Positions 32,333 through 42,351 are shown, numbered from the stretch's first letter. The stretch is 64,000 nucleotides of DNA from Streptococcus sanguinis SK1 = NCTC 7863 (GCF_000194945.1 NZ_GL878507.1:310001-374000); one strand, 5' to 3'. Translations and numbers: made by a program. Notes: generated from the sequence alone by a model not told the origin.

Positions 32333-33322
32333 ATGAATAAAATCACCCTTCCAATTGGCATGCATGACAAGCTTTTCAAGAGGGCACGTGTGACCTACGA
32401 GATTGAGCGGGACATCAGCGATTTTCTGATGGCTCAGGGCTTCAATCGGATTGACACGCCGACTTTGGAGCACTTCGAGGTCTTCAGTGACCATGTGGAG
32501 CCCCATCATTATCATCTTTTCGATAAAAAAGGCGAGCTATTGGTGCTACGGCCAGATGTGACCAGCCAGATTGGTCGGGTTATTGCATCGACCAGGGTTC
32601 ATACGCCAACCAAGTTTTCTTATTCAGGCAAGGTCTTTCACTATCAAGAAGAGCTGCGTGGTCTTGCCAACGAGCTCAGCCAAGCTGGTATTGAGATTAT
32701 TGGCTATCCAGCTCGCGAAGCGGTGCTTGAGGCTATCAAGACAGCCAAGCAGTCGCTGGATTTAGCGCAGGTTAAGTCTTATCAGTTCGAGTTTTCCCAT
32801 GCGGCGATCCTGCAGACCATCCTAGAGAGTCTGGCCTTGGATTCGCAGGAGGAGGCCCAGCTGCTTGATTATATTCGCAAGAAAAATCGGACAGGACTCT
32901 TTGAATTCACCCAGACCAGACCTAGTGAATTTGATGATTTTTTGCAGGAGCTGCCCTATTTGTTTGGTCCTAGCCAACAGGTTTTAGCTAGGACTAGAGA
33001 GATAGTTGACAACGAGCGGATATTGACGGCTCTAGATGATATAGAGCAGGTTCTGCAGAGCCTATCAGGCTTGCTGGAACAGACAACTATGGACTTGGGG
33101 CAGGTAGCGGCCATGCCTTACTATACTGGATTGACTTTCAAGGTCTTTGGCGACCGAGTGCCAGATGCCTTTCTATCAGGTGGTCGCTATGACCAGCTTT
33201 TCAAGCGCTTCGGGGCAGCAGAGCTGACAGCTATCGGCTGGTCCCTAGACATTGACAGTGTCTATCAGGCCATTCATGATGACCTGCCTGACGAGGGCGG
33301 AAAGGAAGGTGATGGCAGATGA
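32333..33322 (+). CDS. hisZ: ATP phosphoribosyltransferase regulatory subunit
   Basis: A catalytically inactive relative of histidyl-tRNA synthetase that forms a complex with short-form HisG and gives it histidine feedback sensitivity. The 329-residue protein has the class II core with [11 protein letters not shown] and [12 protein letters not shown] motifs, but no anticodon-binding domain. It overlaps hisG by four bases. Presence of HisZ is expected because HisG is the short form. Confidence 0.93.
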   Translation: MNKITLPIGMHDKLFKRARVTYEIERDISDFLMAQGFNRIDTPTLEHFEVFSDHVEPHHYHLFDKKGELLVLRPDVTSQIGRVIASTRVHTPTKFSYSGKVFHYQEELRGLANELSQAGIEIIGYPAREAVLEAIKTAKQSLDLAQVKSYQFEFSHAAILQTILESLALDSQEEAQLLDYIRKKNRTGLFEFTQTRPSEFDDFLQELPYLFGPSQQVLARTREIVDNERILTALDDIEQVLQSLSGLLEQTTMDLGQVAAMPYYTGLTFKVFGDRVPDAFLSGGRYDQLFKRFGAAELTAIGWSLDIDSVYQAIHDDLPDEGGKEGDGR

Positions 33323-33963
33323 GTCAGATTACCATTGCCCTGACCAAGGGGCGGATTGAGGAAGATACGGTCAAGCTCTTGACCCAGGCTGGCTTTGATA
33401 TGTCCTTCATGGCAGACAAGGGGCGCAGCTTGATTTTTGAAAGTCCAGACAGTCGCTTTCGCTTTCTCTTGGTCAAAGGGCCTGACGTGACGACCTATGT
33501 GCGCCACGGAGTTGCTGATCTAGGCATTGTCGGCAAGGATATTCTCTTTGAGCATCCGACTGGCTATTTGGAGCTGCTGGATCTGAACTTTGGCCTTTGT
33601 AAATTTTCACTAGCCTCAGTGCCCAGCTATGATCCTCATGATCACAAGCGCAAGCGAATTGCGACCAAGTACCCAACAGTAGCGACTGATTATTTTAATC
33701 AAAAGGGGGAAGATGTGGAAATCATCTCTATCCAGGGAAGTGTGGAGATTTCACCGGTGCTGGGTCTGGCGGATGCCATTGTTGATATTGTGGAGACGGG
33801 GCATACCCTATCAGCTAACGGCCTGCGGGTTTTTGAAGACATTTGCCGGGTATCAGCTCGACTCATTGCCAATCAGGCTTCCCTGAAGAATAATCCGGAT
33901 ATCATGCCTTTTGTGGCAAAGATTGAATCCCTAGTAGGAAGAAGAGAGGTGGCTTTTAAATGA
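33319..33963 (+). CDS. hisG: ATP phosphoribosyltransferase, short form
   Basis: Catalyses the first step, joining ATP and PRPP. At 214 residues it lacks the C-terminal regulatory domain of long HisG and needs HisZ. It has the ALTKGRI start, the [10 protein letters not shown] segment and the PRPP loop [14 protein letters not shown]. It overlaps hisZ and hisD by four bases each. Confidence 0.95.
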   Translation: MSQITIALTKGRIEEDTVKLLTQAGFDMSFMADKGRSLIFESPDSRFRFLLVKGPDVTTYVRHGVADLGIVGKDILFEHPTGYLELLDLNFGLCKFSLASVPSYDPHDHKRKRIATKYPTVATDYFNQKGEDVEIISIQGSVEISPVLGLADAIVDIVETGHTLSANGLRVFEDICRVSARLIANQASLKNNPDIMPFVAKIESLVGRREVAFK

Positions 33964-35252
33964 CAATTATCAAGCGTTTAAGTGGAAGTAACGAAGAAAT
34001 TTCACAGATTTTATACGAAGAGCAGCTGCAGCTCAGCCAGCAAAACTTAGATGTGGAAGAAGCGGTGGCTGAGATTATAGAAACGGTCAAACAAGATGGT
34101 GACCAAGCTTTAAGAGACTATACCATGCTTTTTGACAAGGTTGAGGTGACAGATTTTGAGATTGGGCAGGAGCTAATCGACCAGGCCTTTGAGGAGATTG
34201 ATCCAGAGGTCTTGGCTGCCCTGAAAAATGCCCAAGCCAATATCGAATCCTACCACCGCCAGCAGTTGGAGACTGGTTTTGAGGACAGTCCCAGTGAGGG
34301 CGTTGTCCGTGGTCAGTTGATTAGGCCGATTGAGCGGGTCGGCACCTATGTACCTGGCGGCACCGCAGCCTATCCGTCCTCCGTCCTCATGAATGTTATC
34401 CCAGCTAAGATTGCCGGTGTCAAAGAAATCATCATGATTACACCGCCCCAGGAGCACTTTACCCCAGCGATTTTGGTCGCAGCCAAGCTGGCTGGTGTGG
34501 ATCGGATTTTCCAAATTGGTGGAGCCCAAGGTGTAGCAGCCCTGGCTTATGGAACTGAGACCATTCCCAAGGTAGATAAGATAACGGGACCGGGAAATAT
34601 CTTTGTGGCTACGGCCAAAAAGATGGTCTATGGCATCGTGGGGATTGACATGATTGCTGGGCCTTCGGAGATTGGGGTCATTGCGGATCGTTCAGCCAGT
34701 CCCGTCTATGTGGCAGCTGACCTCCTGTCGCAAGCCGAGCACGACAAGCTGGCTCGGGCTATTCTGGTGACCGACTCGGAGGAGCTGGCAGACCAAGTCG
34801 AAGCAGAGCTGGACAGACAGCTGAAAGAGCTGCCGCGGGAGGAAATCGCGCGTGCTTCGATTGAGAATAATGGCCGCATTATCCTTGCCCCTTCTAAGGA
34901 AGCCATGTTTGAGCTCATGAATCAGGTGGCACCGGAGCATTTGGAAATTGCCATGGACGATGCCTACAGCTATCTAGATCAGGTTGAAAATGCTGGCTCT
35001 GTCTTTCTGGAGCATTATACCAGTGAGCCGATTGGTGACTACTATGCGGGAGCCAACCACGTTTTACCGACAACCAGCACCAGCCGTTTTTCATCAGCTC
35101 TGGGAGTCTATGACTTCATCAAGCGCATCCAGTACACCCAGTACAGCCGCGCTGCTGTAGGGGCGGCTGACAAGGATATTACCAGTCTGGCCTATGCAGA
35201 AGGCCTGCAGGGACATGCCAAGGCCATCGAAGCCCGCAGACAGGAAAAATAA
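33960..35252 (+). CDS. hisD: histidinol dehydrogenase
   Basis: Oxidises histidinol in two steps to histidine, using zinc and NAD+. The 430-residue product has [16 protein letters not shown], the GPGNIFV segment, GPSEIGV and QAEHD with its zinc-ligand His. APEHLEI and the later GANHVLPT provide further conserved histidines. It overlaps hisG by four bases. Confidence 0.96.
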   Translation: MTIIKRLSGSNEEISQILYEEQLQLSQQNLDVEEAVAEIIETVKQDGDQALRDYTMLFDKVEVTDFEIGQELIDQAFEEIDPEVLAALKNAQANIESYHRQQLETGFEDSPSEGVVRGQLIRPIERVGTYVPGGTAAYPSSVLMNVIPAKIAGVKEIIMITPPQEHFTPAILVAAKLAGVDRIFQIGGAQGVAALAYGTETIPKVDKITGPGNIFVATAKKMVYGIVGIDMIAGPSEIGVIADRSASPVYVAADLLSQAEHDKLARAILVTDSEELADQVEAELDRQLKELPREEIARASIENNGRIILAPSKEAMFELMNQVAPEHLEIAMDDAYSYLDQVENAGSVFLEHYTSEPIGDYYAGANHVLPTTSTSRFSSALGVYDFIKRIQYTQYSRAAVGAADKDITSLAYAEGLQGHAKAIEARRQEK

Positions 35253-35263
35253 AAGGAGTTGCC

Positions 35264-35848
35264 ATGAGACAAGCTGAAATCAAGCGAAAAACACAGGAGA
35301 CTGATATTGAGCTGGCTGTGAATCTGGACCAACAGGAGCCGGTAGCTATCGAGACCGGTGTCGGATTCTTTGACCATATGCTGACCCTTTTTGCCCGCCA
35401 CAGTCGGATTTCTCTGACGGTCAAGGCTGAAGGCGACCTTTGGGTGGACAGCCACCATACGGTTGAGGATGTGGGTATCGTGCTGGGGCAGGCTCTGTGT
35501 CAGACCTTGGGAGACAAGACCGGCATCAACCGCTACGGCACTAGCTTTGTGCCTATGGACGAAACGCTGGGTATGGCCAGTCTGGACCTATCCGGCCGCT
35601 CCTATCTGGTCTTTGAGGCGGATTTTGATAATCCCAAACTTGGGAATTTTGACACCGAGCTGGTAGAGGAATTTTTCCAAGCCCTAGCCTTTAATTTGCA
35701 GATGAATCTGCACCTGAAAATCCTTCATGGCAAGAACAGTCACCATAAGGCGGAAAGCCTCTTTAAAGCGACTGGCCGAGCTCTACGGGAGGCTATTACG
35801 ATAAATCCAGAGATTCATGGAGTTAACTCCACCAAGGGCTTGCTCTAG
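35264..35848 (+). CDS. hisB: imidazoleglycerol-phosphate dehydratase
   Basis: A 194-residue single-function enzyme that removes water from imidazoleglycerol phosphate. Typical metal-binding motifs are [21 protein letters not shown], and the C-terminal [15 protein letters not shown]. There is no fused phosphatase; that activity is provided by the PHP-family gene at the end of the operon. The AAAAGGAG site lies before the start. Confidence 0.96.
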   Translation: MRQAEIKRKTQETDIELAVNLDQQEPVAIETGVGFFDHMLTLFARHSRISLTVKAEGDLWVDSHHTVEDVGIVLGQALCQTLGDKTGINRYGTSFVPMDETLGMASLDLSGRSYLVFEADFDNPKLGNFDTELVEEFFQALAFNLQMNLHLKILHGKNSHHKAESLFKATGRALREAITINPEIHGVNSTKGLL

Positions 35849-35882
35849 CTTGCCCTTCTGAGTGAAAGGAGTTGATGTAGAG

Positions 35883-36506
35883 ATGATGATTGTTATTGAT
35901 TATGACGCGGGAAATACTGCCAATGTTCTCCGTGCTCTAGCTCATGTCGGAGTAGAAGCGCGCCTGTCAGCTGATCCGCAGGAAATTTTGGACGCAGATG
36001 GTTTGATTTTACCAGGAGTCGGTGCTTTTCCTACTGCCATGCAGGAGTTGGAAAAGCGAGGGTTGGTTTCCGTTATTCAACAGGCTGTGGCCGATGGCAA
36101 GCCTCTCTTGGGCATTTGCTTAGGCATGCAGCTCCTGCTGGAGTATGGATTGGAGAATGGTCAAAGCTCTGGACTGGGTTTGATTCCTGGTGTTTGCCGT
36201 CGGATTCCGGACCAGGCTGGTCTGCCTGTGCCTCACATGGGCTGGAATGACTTACAAATCCGTCAGTCGTCTGCTTTGACAGCTGGTCTTGAGGGCCAGT
36301 CAGTCTATTTCGTCCATAGCTACTACACAGATGTTTCGGAGGAGTACTTGGATGTGACGGCTGATTATGGGAGACCTATCCCAGCAATGATTCACCGAGG
36401 ATCGGTCTTTGGCTGCCAGTTTCACCCAGAAAAGTCTGGTGCTGTTGGCCTTGGTATCCTAGAGAAGTTTAAGGAGTATGTCTATGAAAATACTGCCCGC
36501 TATTGA
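35883..36506 (+). CDS. hisH: imidazole glycerol phosphate synthase, glutamine amidotransferase subunit
   Basis: Supplies ammonia from glutamine to HisF. The 207-residue class I amidotransferase has the nucleophile Cys in LLGICLGMQ and the His/Glu pair in CQFHPEKSG. The ATG at 35883 follows an AAAGGAG site, while the upstream GTG at 35862 would add residues not seen in the family. It overlaps hisA by 23 bases. Confidence 0.93.
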   Translation: MMIVIDYDAGNTANVLRALAHVGVEARLSADPQEILDADGLILPGVGAFPTAMQELEKRGLVSVIQQAVADGKPLLGICLGMQLLLEYGLENGQSSGLGLIPGVCRRIPDQAGLPVPHMGWNDLQIRQSSALTAGLEGQSVYFVHSYYTDVSEEYLDVTADYGRPIPAMIHRGSVFGCQFHPEKSGAVGLGILEKFKEYVYENTARY

Positions 36507-37206
36507 TATCAAAGACGGCCAGGCCGTCCGCCTTTTTAAAGGGGATTTTAGCCAGAAGACGGTAGTCAATCCCGATGTTTTGGAGCAAGCTAAAGTTTTC
36601 AAAGAAGCCGGCGTTACCATGATTCATGTGGTTGACTTGGACGGAGCCTTAGAAGGTCGGGCGGCCAATCGAGATTTGATTGCTCGGATTAAAGCGGAGA
36701 CTGGCCTAGCCATCCAAGTCGGGGGCGGCATCCGCAGTTTGGAGCAGATTGAAGATTACCTGGCAGTTGGCATTGACCGTGTCATTATTGGCTCTATGGC
36801 TGTTAAGAATCCTGAATTTGTTGAGGCCGCGCTAGAGCGCTTTGGAAGCAGAAAAATCGTAATTGGCATTGATGCGAAAGCAGAGCTGGTTGCAACTGAG
36901 GGTTGGTTGGAAACCAGCAATCAGGACTATATCAGTCTGGCATTGGCCATGGAAAAAATCGGCGTCCGCCTCTTCGTCTATACGGATGTGAACCGAGACG
37001 GGACTCTGACTGGCCCCAATATCCAGCATTATCAAAAATTGCTAGCAGCTCTCAAGCATGCTCAAGTCATTGCCTCTGGTGGCATCCAGTCAGCGGACGA
37101 TTTAGAAGAGCTGAAAAAACTGGGTTTGGCTGGAGCCATTGTGGGCAAGGCCTATTACAGTGGACGAATTAGCCTAGATCAGATCAAGAAAGCAGAAAGG
37201 GGATAG
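36484..37206 (+). CDS. hisA: ProFAR isomerase
   Basis: The 240-residue (beta/alpha)8 barrel isomerises ProFAR to PRFAR. It starts [20 protein letters not shown], with the catalytic first Asp in AIDIKDG and second Asp in [11 protein letters not shown]. Two ATG codons occur at 36478 and 36484; the second has proper seven-base spacing from the AAGGAG site, while the first lies almost on it. It is coupled to hisH by overlap and is followed by hisF two bases later. Confidence 0.95.
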   Translation: MKILPAIDIKDGQAVRLFKGDFSQKTVVNPDVLEQAKVFKEAGVTMIHVVDLDGALEGRAANRDLIARIKAETGLAIQVGGGIRSLEQIEDYLAVGIDRVIIGSMAVKNPEFVEAALERFGSRKIVIGIDAKAELVATEGWLETSNQDYISLALAMEKIGVRLFVYTDVNRDGTLTGPNIQHYQKLLAALKHAQVIASGGIQSADDLEELKKLGLAGAIVGKAYYSGRISLDQIKKAERG

Positions 37207-37208
37207 AC

Positions 37209-37967
37209 ATGCTGAAAAAACGAATCATTCCCTGTCTGGATGTCAAGGACGGTCGGGTGGTCAAGGGCATCAACTTTGTCAATCTGACTGATGTGGGCGA
37301 TCCAGTCGATGCGGCCAAGGCTTACTATGAAGCTGGCTGCGATGAGTTGATCTTTCTGGACATCACCGCCACCCATGAGGAGCGGGACACGACGGTCGAG
37401 ATGGTCCGGCGCGTGGCGGAGCAGGTTTTCATTCCCTTTACCGTCGGGGGCGGCATTCGCACGGTTGAGGACATGAAGCGGATGCTGCAGGCTGGTGCGG
37501 ATAAGGTTGCAGTTAATTCCTCAGCACTGGCAAATCCTCAGCTTTTGGCTGACTGCGCTGAGAAATTCGGCAGCCAATGCGTGGTACTGGCTGTGGATGC
37601 TAAGAAAGAAGCGGATGGCAGCTGGCATGTCTATCTAGCTGGTGGCCGCAAGGACAGCGGTCGCAATCTATTAGACTGGGTCCAAGAAGCTGTCGGTCTT
37701 GGAGCGGGGGAAATTCTTTTGACCAGTATGGACAAGGATGGGACCAAGTCTGGTTTTGACTTGCCAATGCTGGAATCTGTCTCCCAAGTGGTTTCCGTTC
37801 CTATCATCGCCTCTGGTGGTGCTGGCAGTAGCCAGCATATCCTAGAAGTTTTTGAAAAGACTGCAGCGACAGGTGCCTTGGCCGCTTCGATTTTCCATTA
37901 TGGTCAGGTCTCCATCGCAGAGACCAAAAAAGCCATGCTGGAAGCTGGATTGGAGGTGCGCATCTGA
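37209..37967 (+). CDS. hisF: imidazole glycerol phosphate synthase, cyclase subunit
   Basis: The 252-residue barrel, paired with HisH, makes imidazoleglycerol phosphate and AICAR. It begins [18 protein letters not shown] with catalytic Asp, and has the second catalytic Asp in [14 protein letters not shown] and the phosphate loop ASGGAGS. It is flanked tightly by hisA and hisI, overlapping the latter by one base. Confidence 0.96.
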   Translation: MLKKRIIPCLDVKDGRVVKGINFVNLTDVGDPVDAAKAYYEAGCDELIFLDITATHEERDTTVEMVRRVAEQVFIPFTVGGGIRTVEDMKRMLQAGADKVAVNSSALANPQLLADCAEKFGSQCVVLAVDAKKEADGSWHVYLAGGRKDSGRNLLDWVQEAVGLGAGEILLTSMDKDGTKSGFDLPMLESVSQVVSVPIIASGGAGSSQHILEVFEKTAATGALAASIFHYGQVSIAETKKAMLEAGLEVRI

Positions 37968-38311
37968 TGACAGAAGTAAAGTTAGATTTTCAAAAGCAAG
38001 GCGGTCTCATACCTGCCATTATCCTAGACCACACCAGCAAAGAAGTCCTTATGCTGGCCTATCTCAATGAAGAAGCCTACCATCTGACCCGCACCAGCGG
38101 TCAGATGTGGTACTGGAGCCGGTCACGTCAGGAGCTTTGGCATAAGGGAGCCACCAGCGGCCACTACCAGCCCGTCAAAAAAATCACAGCTGACTGCGAC
38201 CTAGATACCCTGCTGATCGAGGTAGATCAGCTGGGAGCAGCCTGCCACACCGGTGCTAAATCCTGCTTTTTCCATACAATCTGGGATGAAGAAGACGGCA
38301 AAACTGACTAA
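37967..38311 (+). CDS. hisI: phosphoribosyl-AMP cyclohydrolase
   Basis: A 114-residue stand-alone zinc enzyme that opens the adenine ring. It shows [17 protein letters not shown], the metal-binding DCDLD motif, and the cysteine pair CHTGAKSC. HisE is encoded separately after a 126-base gap that contains a promoter-like sequence. TGA at the end of hisF overlaps the start by one base. Confidence 0.95.
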   Translation: MTEVKLDFQKQGGLIPAIILDHTSKEVLMLAYLNEEAYHLTRTSGQMWYWSRSRQELWHKGATSGHYQPVKKITADCDLDTLLIEVDQLGAACHTGAKSCFFHTIWDEEDGKTD

Positions 38312-38385
38312 AAGCTCCCTTACTTTAGTACTTGGTTAATGCAAGAATAAAACTAAGAGGTCAGTATCGAGCCTCCGGCCCGCCA

Positions 38386-38414
38386 TTGGAAAGAATTGCT
38401 TTTTATAGTAAAAT
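38386..38414 (+). promoter_or_regulatory. internal promoter before hisE
   Basis: TTGGAA (38386-38391) and TAAAAT (38409-38414) are 17 bases apart in the gap between hisI and hisE. This would allow hisE-hisK expression independently of the T-box. Confidence 0.5.
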
Positions 38415-38437
38415 AAGGACAGTAACAAGGAGATACT

Positions 38438-38752
38438 ATGCTAGAAACCCTCTATCAAGAATCCCTCAAACGCAAAAAAGAGCCCAAGGAAGGCTCCTAT
38501 ACCAGCTATCTCTATGACAAGGGGCTGGACAAGATTCTAAAAAAAGTCGGTGAAGAAGCGACAGAAGTGGTCATTGCGGCCAAAAACGCTGATAAGAACG
38601 AGATGGCCAATGAGACAGCTGATCTGCTCTACCATCTAGCGGTCGCTCTCGTCGAGACTGGCGTCAGTCTGGAAGAGGTAGAGGCCGTCCTCCAGGCCCG
38701 ACAGGGCAAGCAGAGCCGGATTCACGACCGACCTGAAATTGACCAATACTAA
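38438..38752 (+). CDS. hisE: phosphoribosyl-ATP pyrophosphatase
   Basis: The 104-residue helical MazG-like enzyme hydrolyses PR-ATP. It has the YLYDKGLDKILKKVGEEATE motif and NETADLLYHL, whose Glu and Asp residues bind Mg2+. A CAAGGAG site precedes the start. Confidence 0.94.
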   Translation: MLETLYQESLKRKKEPKEGSYTSYLYDKGLDKILKKVGEEATEVVIAAKNADKNEMANETADLLYHLAVALVETGVSLEEVEAVLQARQGKQSRIHDRPEIDQY

Positions 38753-38785
38753 ACGGATATAAGATTTGCAGAAAGGCGGTCCAGC

Positions 38786-39535
38786 ATGCGCGACAACCAT
38801 CTTCATACCTATTTTTCCTATGATTCTGAGGCAGATTTCTGTGACTATCTGGACCATTATGAGGGCGAGATTGTCACCACTGAGCACTATGATTTGTCCA
38901 ATCCCTACCCTTATGAAGCGGCCTCACCCCATGATGATGTACCTGACTATGCGGCCTATTCAGCAAAAATAGCTGAGCTGAACCAGCAATATGGCAACCG
39001 CATCAAAAAGGGCATTGAAATTGGCTATTACGCTCCGCGTAAGGATGATATTCTAGCTTTCCTAGCGGACAAGGAATACGACTTGAAACTCCTATCTGTC
39101 CACCACAATGGCAGTTTTGACTATCTGGAAGAGCCAGTCCTGCAGCTGGATAAGATGGAGCTGATTCCCCGATACCTGAGAGAGTTAGAAGAGGCTATTG
39201 AGGCTGTGCCAGCAGATGTACTAGCTCACTTTGACTATGGTTTCCGAAAATTTGCGCTTACCGTAGAGGACTTAAAAACTTTTGAACCAGAGCTGCGACA
39301 GCTTTTTCAGAAGATGATTGACCATGGTCTGGCCTTTGAGCTCAACTGCAAGTCCATGTATCTATATGGTCACGAGGAACTCTATATCTACGCTCTTTCG
39401 CTAGTCAAGGAGCTGGGCGGTCAGCGCTTTTCAGTGGGATCAGATGGCCACAAGCTGGAGCATTTCCGCTTGCAGTTTGACCGAGTTGCCAAAATCTTAG
39501 CGGAGGCAGGCATAGGTGAAGAGCAGTTGATCTAG
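38786..39535 (+). CDS. hisK: histidinol-phosphatase, PHP family
   Basis: Removes phosphate from histidinol phosphate. The 249-residue PHP-domain metalloenzyme opens with RDNHLHTYFSYDSEADF, with later metal ligands in SVHHNGSF, AHFDYGF and the GSDGH motif. It replaces the HAD phosphatase fused to HisB in enterobacteria and completes the pathway. An AAAGGCGG site lies upstream. Confidence 0.9.
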   Translation: MRDNHLHTYFSYDSEADFCDYLDHYEGEIVTTEHYDLSNPYPYEAASPHDDVPDYAAYSAKIAELNQQYGNRIKKGIEIGYYAPRKDDILAFLADKEYDLKLLSVHHNGSFDYLEEPVLQLDKMELIPRYLRELEEAIEAVPADVLAHFDYGFRKFALTVEDLKTFEPELRQLFQKMIDHGLAFELNCKSMYLYGHEELYIYALSLVKELGGQRFSVGSDGHKLEHFRLQFDRVAKILAEAGIGEEQLI

Positions 39536-39546
39536 AAGGAGAAATC

Positions 39547-40017
39547 ATGGCCGAGATTAGGCCCTTAAAATCAGAGGAAATCCCGCTCTTAGAGGAATTT
39601 CTTTACCAAGCTATTTTTATTCCCCAAGGTCTAGCGCCGCTTTCTAGAAGCATCCTGAAAGAGCCAGATTTAGAGATGTATATCAAGGACTTTGGTCAGC
39701 AGCCAGATGATTGGGCTTTAGCAGCAGAAGTGGACGGTCAGCTGGTCGGAGCAGTCTGGGTTCGCATCATGAAAGATTACGGCTATTATGACGACCAGAC
39801 TCCCTCTCTATCCATTTCATTCCTGCCTGAGTTCAGAAGCCAAGGTCTAGGTCAGCAGTTGATGACAGCCATGCTGGACCTGCTCAAGGCCAAAGGCTAC
39901 CCAAGTGTCTCCCTTTCCGTTTCCAAAGACAATCCTGCCGTTCGCTTTTATCAAAGACTGGGCTTTGTCACGGTTGAAGAGAGGGAAGATAACTATTTGA
40001 TGCTGTGCCGATTGTAA
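39547..40017 (+). CDS. GNAT family N-acetyltransferase
   Basis: A 156-residue enzyme with the acetyl-CoA loop around SISFLPEFRSQGLGQQLM (Q/RxxGxG near residue 98-103), and the later NPAVRFYQRLGF segment characteristic of GNAT proteins. Its substrate cannot be told. It is 11 bases after hisK and may be cotranscribed, though it has no expected role in histidine synthesis. Confidence 0.85.
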   Translation: MAEIRPLKSEEIPLLEEFLYQAIFIPQGLAPLSRSILKEPDLEMYIKDFGQQPDDWALAAEVDGQLVGAVWVRIMKDYGYYDDQTPSLSISFLPEFRSQGLGQQLMTAMLDLLKAKGYPSVSLSVSKDNPAVRFYQRLGFVTVEEREDNYLMLCRL

Positions 40018-40033
40018 TAAGAAAAGAAAACTC

Positions 40034-40960
40034 ATGAAACTAGAACGATTAATTTATATTCTACTAGCCCTTTTGAATAAGAGGCAGATAACAGCTAAAG
40101 AAATTGCTGAACGTTTTGAAATATCTACTCGTACCGTATATCGAGATATGGATACACTCAGCTTAGCTGGAATTCCTATCTACTCAGAACGCGGAGATAA
40201 GGGTGGCTTTTATATACCGGATGACTACAAGATGGACAGTAGCTTTTTCACAGAAGAAGAAAAGCAGTTTATCATCAATATGAGTCAAAATGTCGGCAAA
40301 ATCGTTGGTCGTCCAAGTTTTGGCAGCCTTGAGCATAAGTTTGCTTCTCAAGAGGCGACCGATAAGGTAAATCCATTTTACTTTGATCTCAGTTCCTGGT
40401 CTCTCAATACAAATTATTTACTTGAAATTGAGCAGGCTATACAAACAGGGAAGAAAATTTCCTTTTCTTACTTTTCTAAAAAACAAGAACTAAGCCAGCG
40501 AACGATTCTTCCTTATCGTCTGATTTTTAAACTGAATGCCTGGTATGTTATCGGCTACTGTTTGGAAAAGTTAGATTTTCGTTTTTTCAAACTCAGCAGG
40601 ATTCGTGATTTGCAGCAAGTAGAAGAGGGTATCGAAGCTGGAGATTACCCGCTTTTATCTCAAGAAAAGCTAGATCTTTTTCTAAATCCATCCAAAGATA
40701 AAGTTGAGGGCAATAAAGAAGAAGTAGAGCTGATTTTCACAGAATCTGCGCTTCCAAAAATTTATGACCACTTCACAGAAGAAGAAATCACTGTTGAGCA
40801 AACAAGGATAAAGGTACATGCTTTCAGAGCATTGACACCGACCTTTTTCGAATTGATTTTAAGTTTTGCTCATCAAGTAAAGGTCATATCGCCAAAAGAA
40901 CTGCAGGATAAATTAATTCATACTCTTCAAAAAAATCTTCAGCAATATGACAGACTGTAG
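40034..40960 (+). CDS. YafY/WYL-family transcriptional regulator
   Basis: A 308-residue regulator with an N-terminal winged helix (about 1-60, KRQITAKEIAERFEISTRTVYRDMDTL, typical of HTH_11) and a WYL domain in the middle, with RTILPYRLIF and NAWYVIGYC around residues 155-180. Such regulators sense small ligands or nucleic acid. Its stop lies inside the terminator hairpin at 40942. The nearest candidate target is the NTF2-like gene that follows. Confidence 0.85.
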   Translation: MKLERLIYILLALLNKRQITAKEIAERFEISTRTVYRDMDTLSLAGIPIYSERGDKGGFYIPDDYKMDSSFFTEEEKQFIINMSQNVGKIVGRPSFGSLEHKFASQEATDKVNPFYFDLSSWSLNTNYLLEIEQAIQTGKKISFSYFSKKQELSQRTILPYRLIFKLNAWYVIGYCLEKLDFRFFKLSRIRDLQQVEEGIEAGDYPLLSQEKLDLFLNPSKDKVEGNKEEVELIFTESALPKIYDHFTEEEITVEQTRIKVHAFRALTPTFFELILSFAHQVKVISPKELQDKLIHTLQKNLQQYDRL

Positions 40961-40975
40961 TCATATTGCTTTTTG
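40942..40975 (+). terminator. rho-independent terminator overlapping the regulator's stop codon
   Basis: A perfect 10-bp stem GCAATATGAC/GTCATATTGC with an 8-base loop and TTTTT. Confidence 0.88.
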
Positions 40976-41045
40976 TATAATTTTAAATGGCTTGAAAATC
41001 TCATTGTTTGAGTGCTTGCCTATATTATTTTTGGAGGTTCAACAT

Positions 41046-41411
41046 ATGGATACAAAAACATTAGCAGAAAGCTATTTTACCGCAGTCAATAAAGGAGGAT
41101 GGGAAGATTTCGTGGCTGAACATTTTGATTATGGGATGTGTGATAGTCAGAAGATCAGGCAAGGTCGTGATGTTTATCTGCAAGGTGCAGGTCAATTCTA
41201 TGCTTTAAGTCAGCATCTTGAAGTGAAGAAGTTATTGGTAGAGGGACGAGAAGCAGCAGCTTTAAATCGCTATCGCTTGCAGTCGCCACACGGAAAAGAA
41301 CTAGAATTGGATGTCGCAGAATTTTTAAAATTTGACGAATCAGACAAATTAATTGCATCCACCATTTATTTTGATACTCATCGTTTCCAAGAGTTTATGC
41401 AAGGGAGATAA
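41046..41411 (+). CDS. NTF2-like (SnoaL-type) protein
   Basis: A 121-residue compact alpha+beta protein of the nuclear transport factor 2 type, starting DTKTLAESYFTAVNKGGWEDF. Such proteins often act as small enzymes, isomerases or ligand-binding units. The ATG at 41046 follows a GGAGG site; an upstream in-frame ATG lies within the preceding gene and gives a non-conserved extension. It has its own terminator downstream. No specific function is recognised. Confidence 0.72.
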   Translation: MDTKTLAESYFTAVNKGGWEDFVAEHFDYGMCDSQKIRQGRDVYLQGAGQFYALSQHLEVKKLLVEGREAAALNRYRLQSPHGKELELDVAEFLKFDESDKLIASTIYFDTHRFQEFMQGR

Positions 41412-41422
41412 GCGTGTAGAAA

Positions 41423-41446
41423 AGTCACCGAATGGTGGCTTTTTTC
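41423..41446 (+). terminator. rho-independent terminator
   Basis: The stem AGTCACC/GGTGGCT (one wobble) has a GAAT loop and a T-run of six. Confidence 0.85.
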
Positions 41447-41484
41447 AGTAACCAATGACTTCTACAAATGCTTTATCGTATTAT

Positions 41485-41563
41485 TTGTAAGTTTTCTTGC
41501 CAAGTGGTAAAATAAAGCCGAAATAAAATATGTTCTCCTAGAGCAATCTAATCGATTAGGAAC
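41485..41563 (+). promoter_or_regulatory. promoter and palindromic leader of the small membrane protein gene
   Basis: The -35 TTGTAA (41485-41490), 17-base spacer, and extended -10 TGG-TAAAAT (41505-41513) give a good promoter. The leader then holds a perfect 12-base palindrome CTAATCGATTAG (41548-41559) and an overlapping longer inverted repeat TGTTCTCCTA...TAGGAACA (41531-41563). It could be an operator or an RNA hairpin. Confidence 0.6.
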
Positions 41564-41608
41564 AATTAATTTGACTGTTCTTCGTAGTCATATAAAGGAG
41601 TTGATTTT

Positions 41609-42007
41609 ATGACTAATACTAGACGAGCAGTGGTAGCGCTGAGCTTGGGTGTTTTGTTATTACTTGCAGCGGGAATTCTACTGCAGGTTCATTTTTGGAG
41701 AATGATCATTTTGCTAGGTCTATTCTTTTTTGCGGAAGTATTTATCATCTGGTACTCGGAAAGCAAGTCTAAGTCGCAGATCAATGGCAGGCAAAGCCTT
41801 GACCTCTTCTGGCTCTATATCAAACGCTTGAAAATCTTTTATGTCACAATTGTGTGTCTTGCGATTTCTTTCATTTCTCTGTCGTCCAATCCTGCTTTTG
41901 ATTTATTTTTTGTGCTTGAGTTGTTAGTATTCTTGCTCTTAAGCAATTATATCTTTAGCTCTCATGGCATTCAACCGCCCAAGAAAGAGAGAGCTTTTAA
42001 AGTCTAA
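41609..42007 (+). CDS. small membrane protein of unknown function
   Basis: A 132-residue protein with four likely membrane helices (about 8-28, 30-50, 75-92, 94-113) and a basic loop in the middle. No family is recognised. An AAAGGAG site is placed before the ATG. It has its own promoter and ends at a bidirectional terminator shared with the minus-strand DUF3042 gene. Confidence 0.7.
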   Translation: MTNTRRAVVALSLGVLLLLAAGILLQVHFWRMIILLGLFFFAEVFIIWYSESKSKSQINGRQSLDLFWLYIKRLKIFYVTIVCLAISFISLSSNPAFDLFFVLELLVFLLLSNYIFSSHGIQPPKKERAFKV

Positions 42008-42054
42008 TAGATTTGTTTGCAGCAGTCGATTTGATTGTTTTCTTTTAAAAAAGA

Positions 42055-42083
42055 AAAAAGCCTGGATTTTTCCAGGCTTTTTA
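42055..42083. terminator. bidirectional terminator
   Basis: AAAAAGCCTGGA/TCCAGGCTTTTT with a TTTT loop. It ends the plus-strand membrane protein gene and the convergent DUF3042 gene. Confidence 0.88.
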
Positions 42084-42098
42084 GTGAAATGTGCAGGC

Positions 42099-42269
42099 TT
42101 AGTGTGCTACACGTTTGCGAGCTGCTTTTTTACGGTTTTCTTCGATGAAAGCCGCTTTTTGTTCTTCAGGTTCGATGACTTTTTTCTTGACTGCATATAC
42201 TGCGCCTGCCACAGCAGCAACAGTAGCTGCAACTCCTGTAAGAACGCCTTTTCCAAATCCTTTAGCCAT
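42099..42269 (-). CDS. DUF3042 family small protein
   Basis: A 56-residue gene read from the minus strand. The product begins MAKGFGKGVLTGVAATVAAV, has a Gly/Ala/Val-rich hydrophobic segment (about 6-26) and a very basic C-terminus ending RKKAARKRVAH. AGGAG lies nine bases before the ATG. The composition and length match DUF3042, a lactic acid bacteria family of unknown function. It has probably one membrane helix. Confidence 0.85.
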   Translation of the reverse strand: MAKGFGKGVLTGVAATVAAVAGAVYAVKKKVIEPEEQKAAFIEENRKKAARKRVAH

Positions 42270-42302
42270 GTGATTTCTCCTTTTCTGAACTTTTATTATT
42301 TA

Positions 42303-42311
42303 TGTTATAAT
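42303..42311 (+). promoter_or_regulatory. extended -10 promoter of miaA
   Basis: TGT followed by TATAAT (42306-42311) is 41 bases before miaA. Its -35 region is poor. Confidence 0.55.
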
Positions 42312-42351
42312 TAATAGTAACGAAAAATCAAAATTTTTTCAAGGAAAAAAG

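Noticed and set aside
38312..38437. Broken gene between hisI and hisE
   Set aside because: The only open stretch is short, lacks a proper start site and has no recognisable domain. A promoter explains the gap better.
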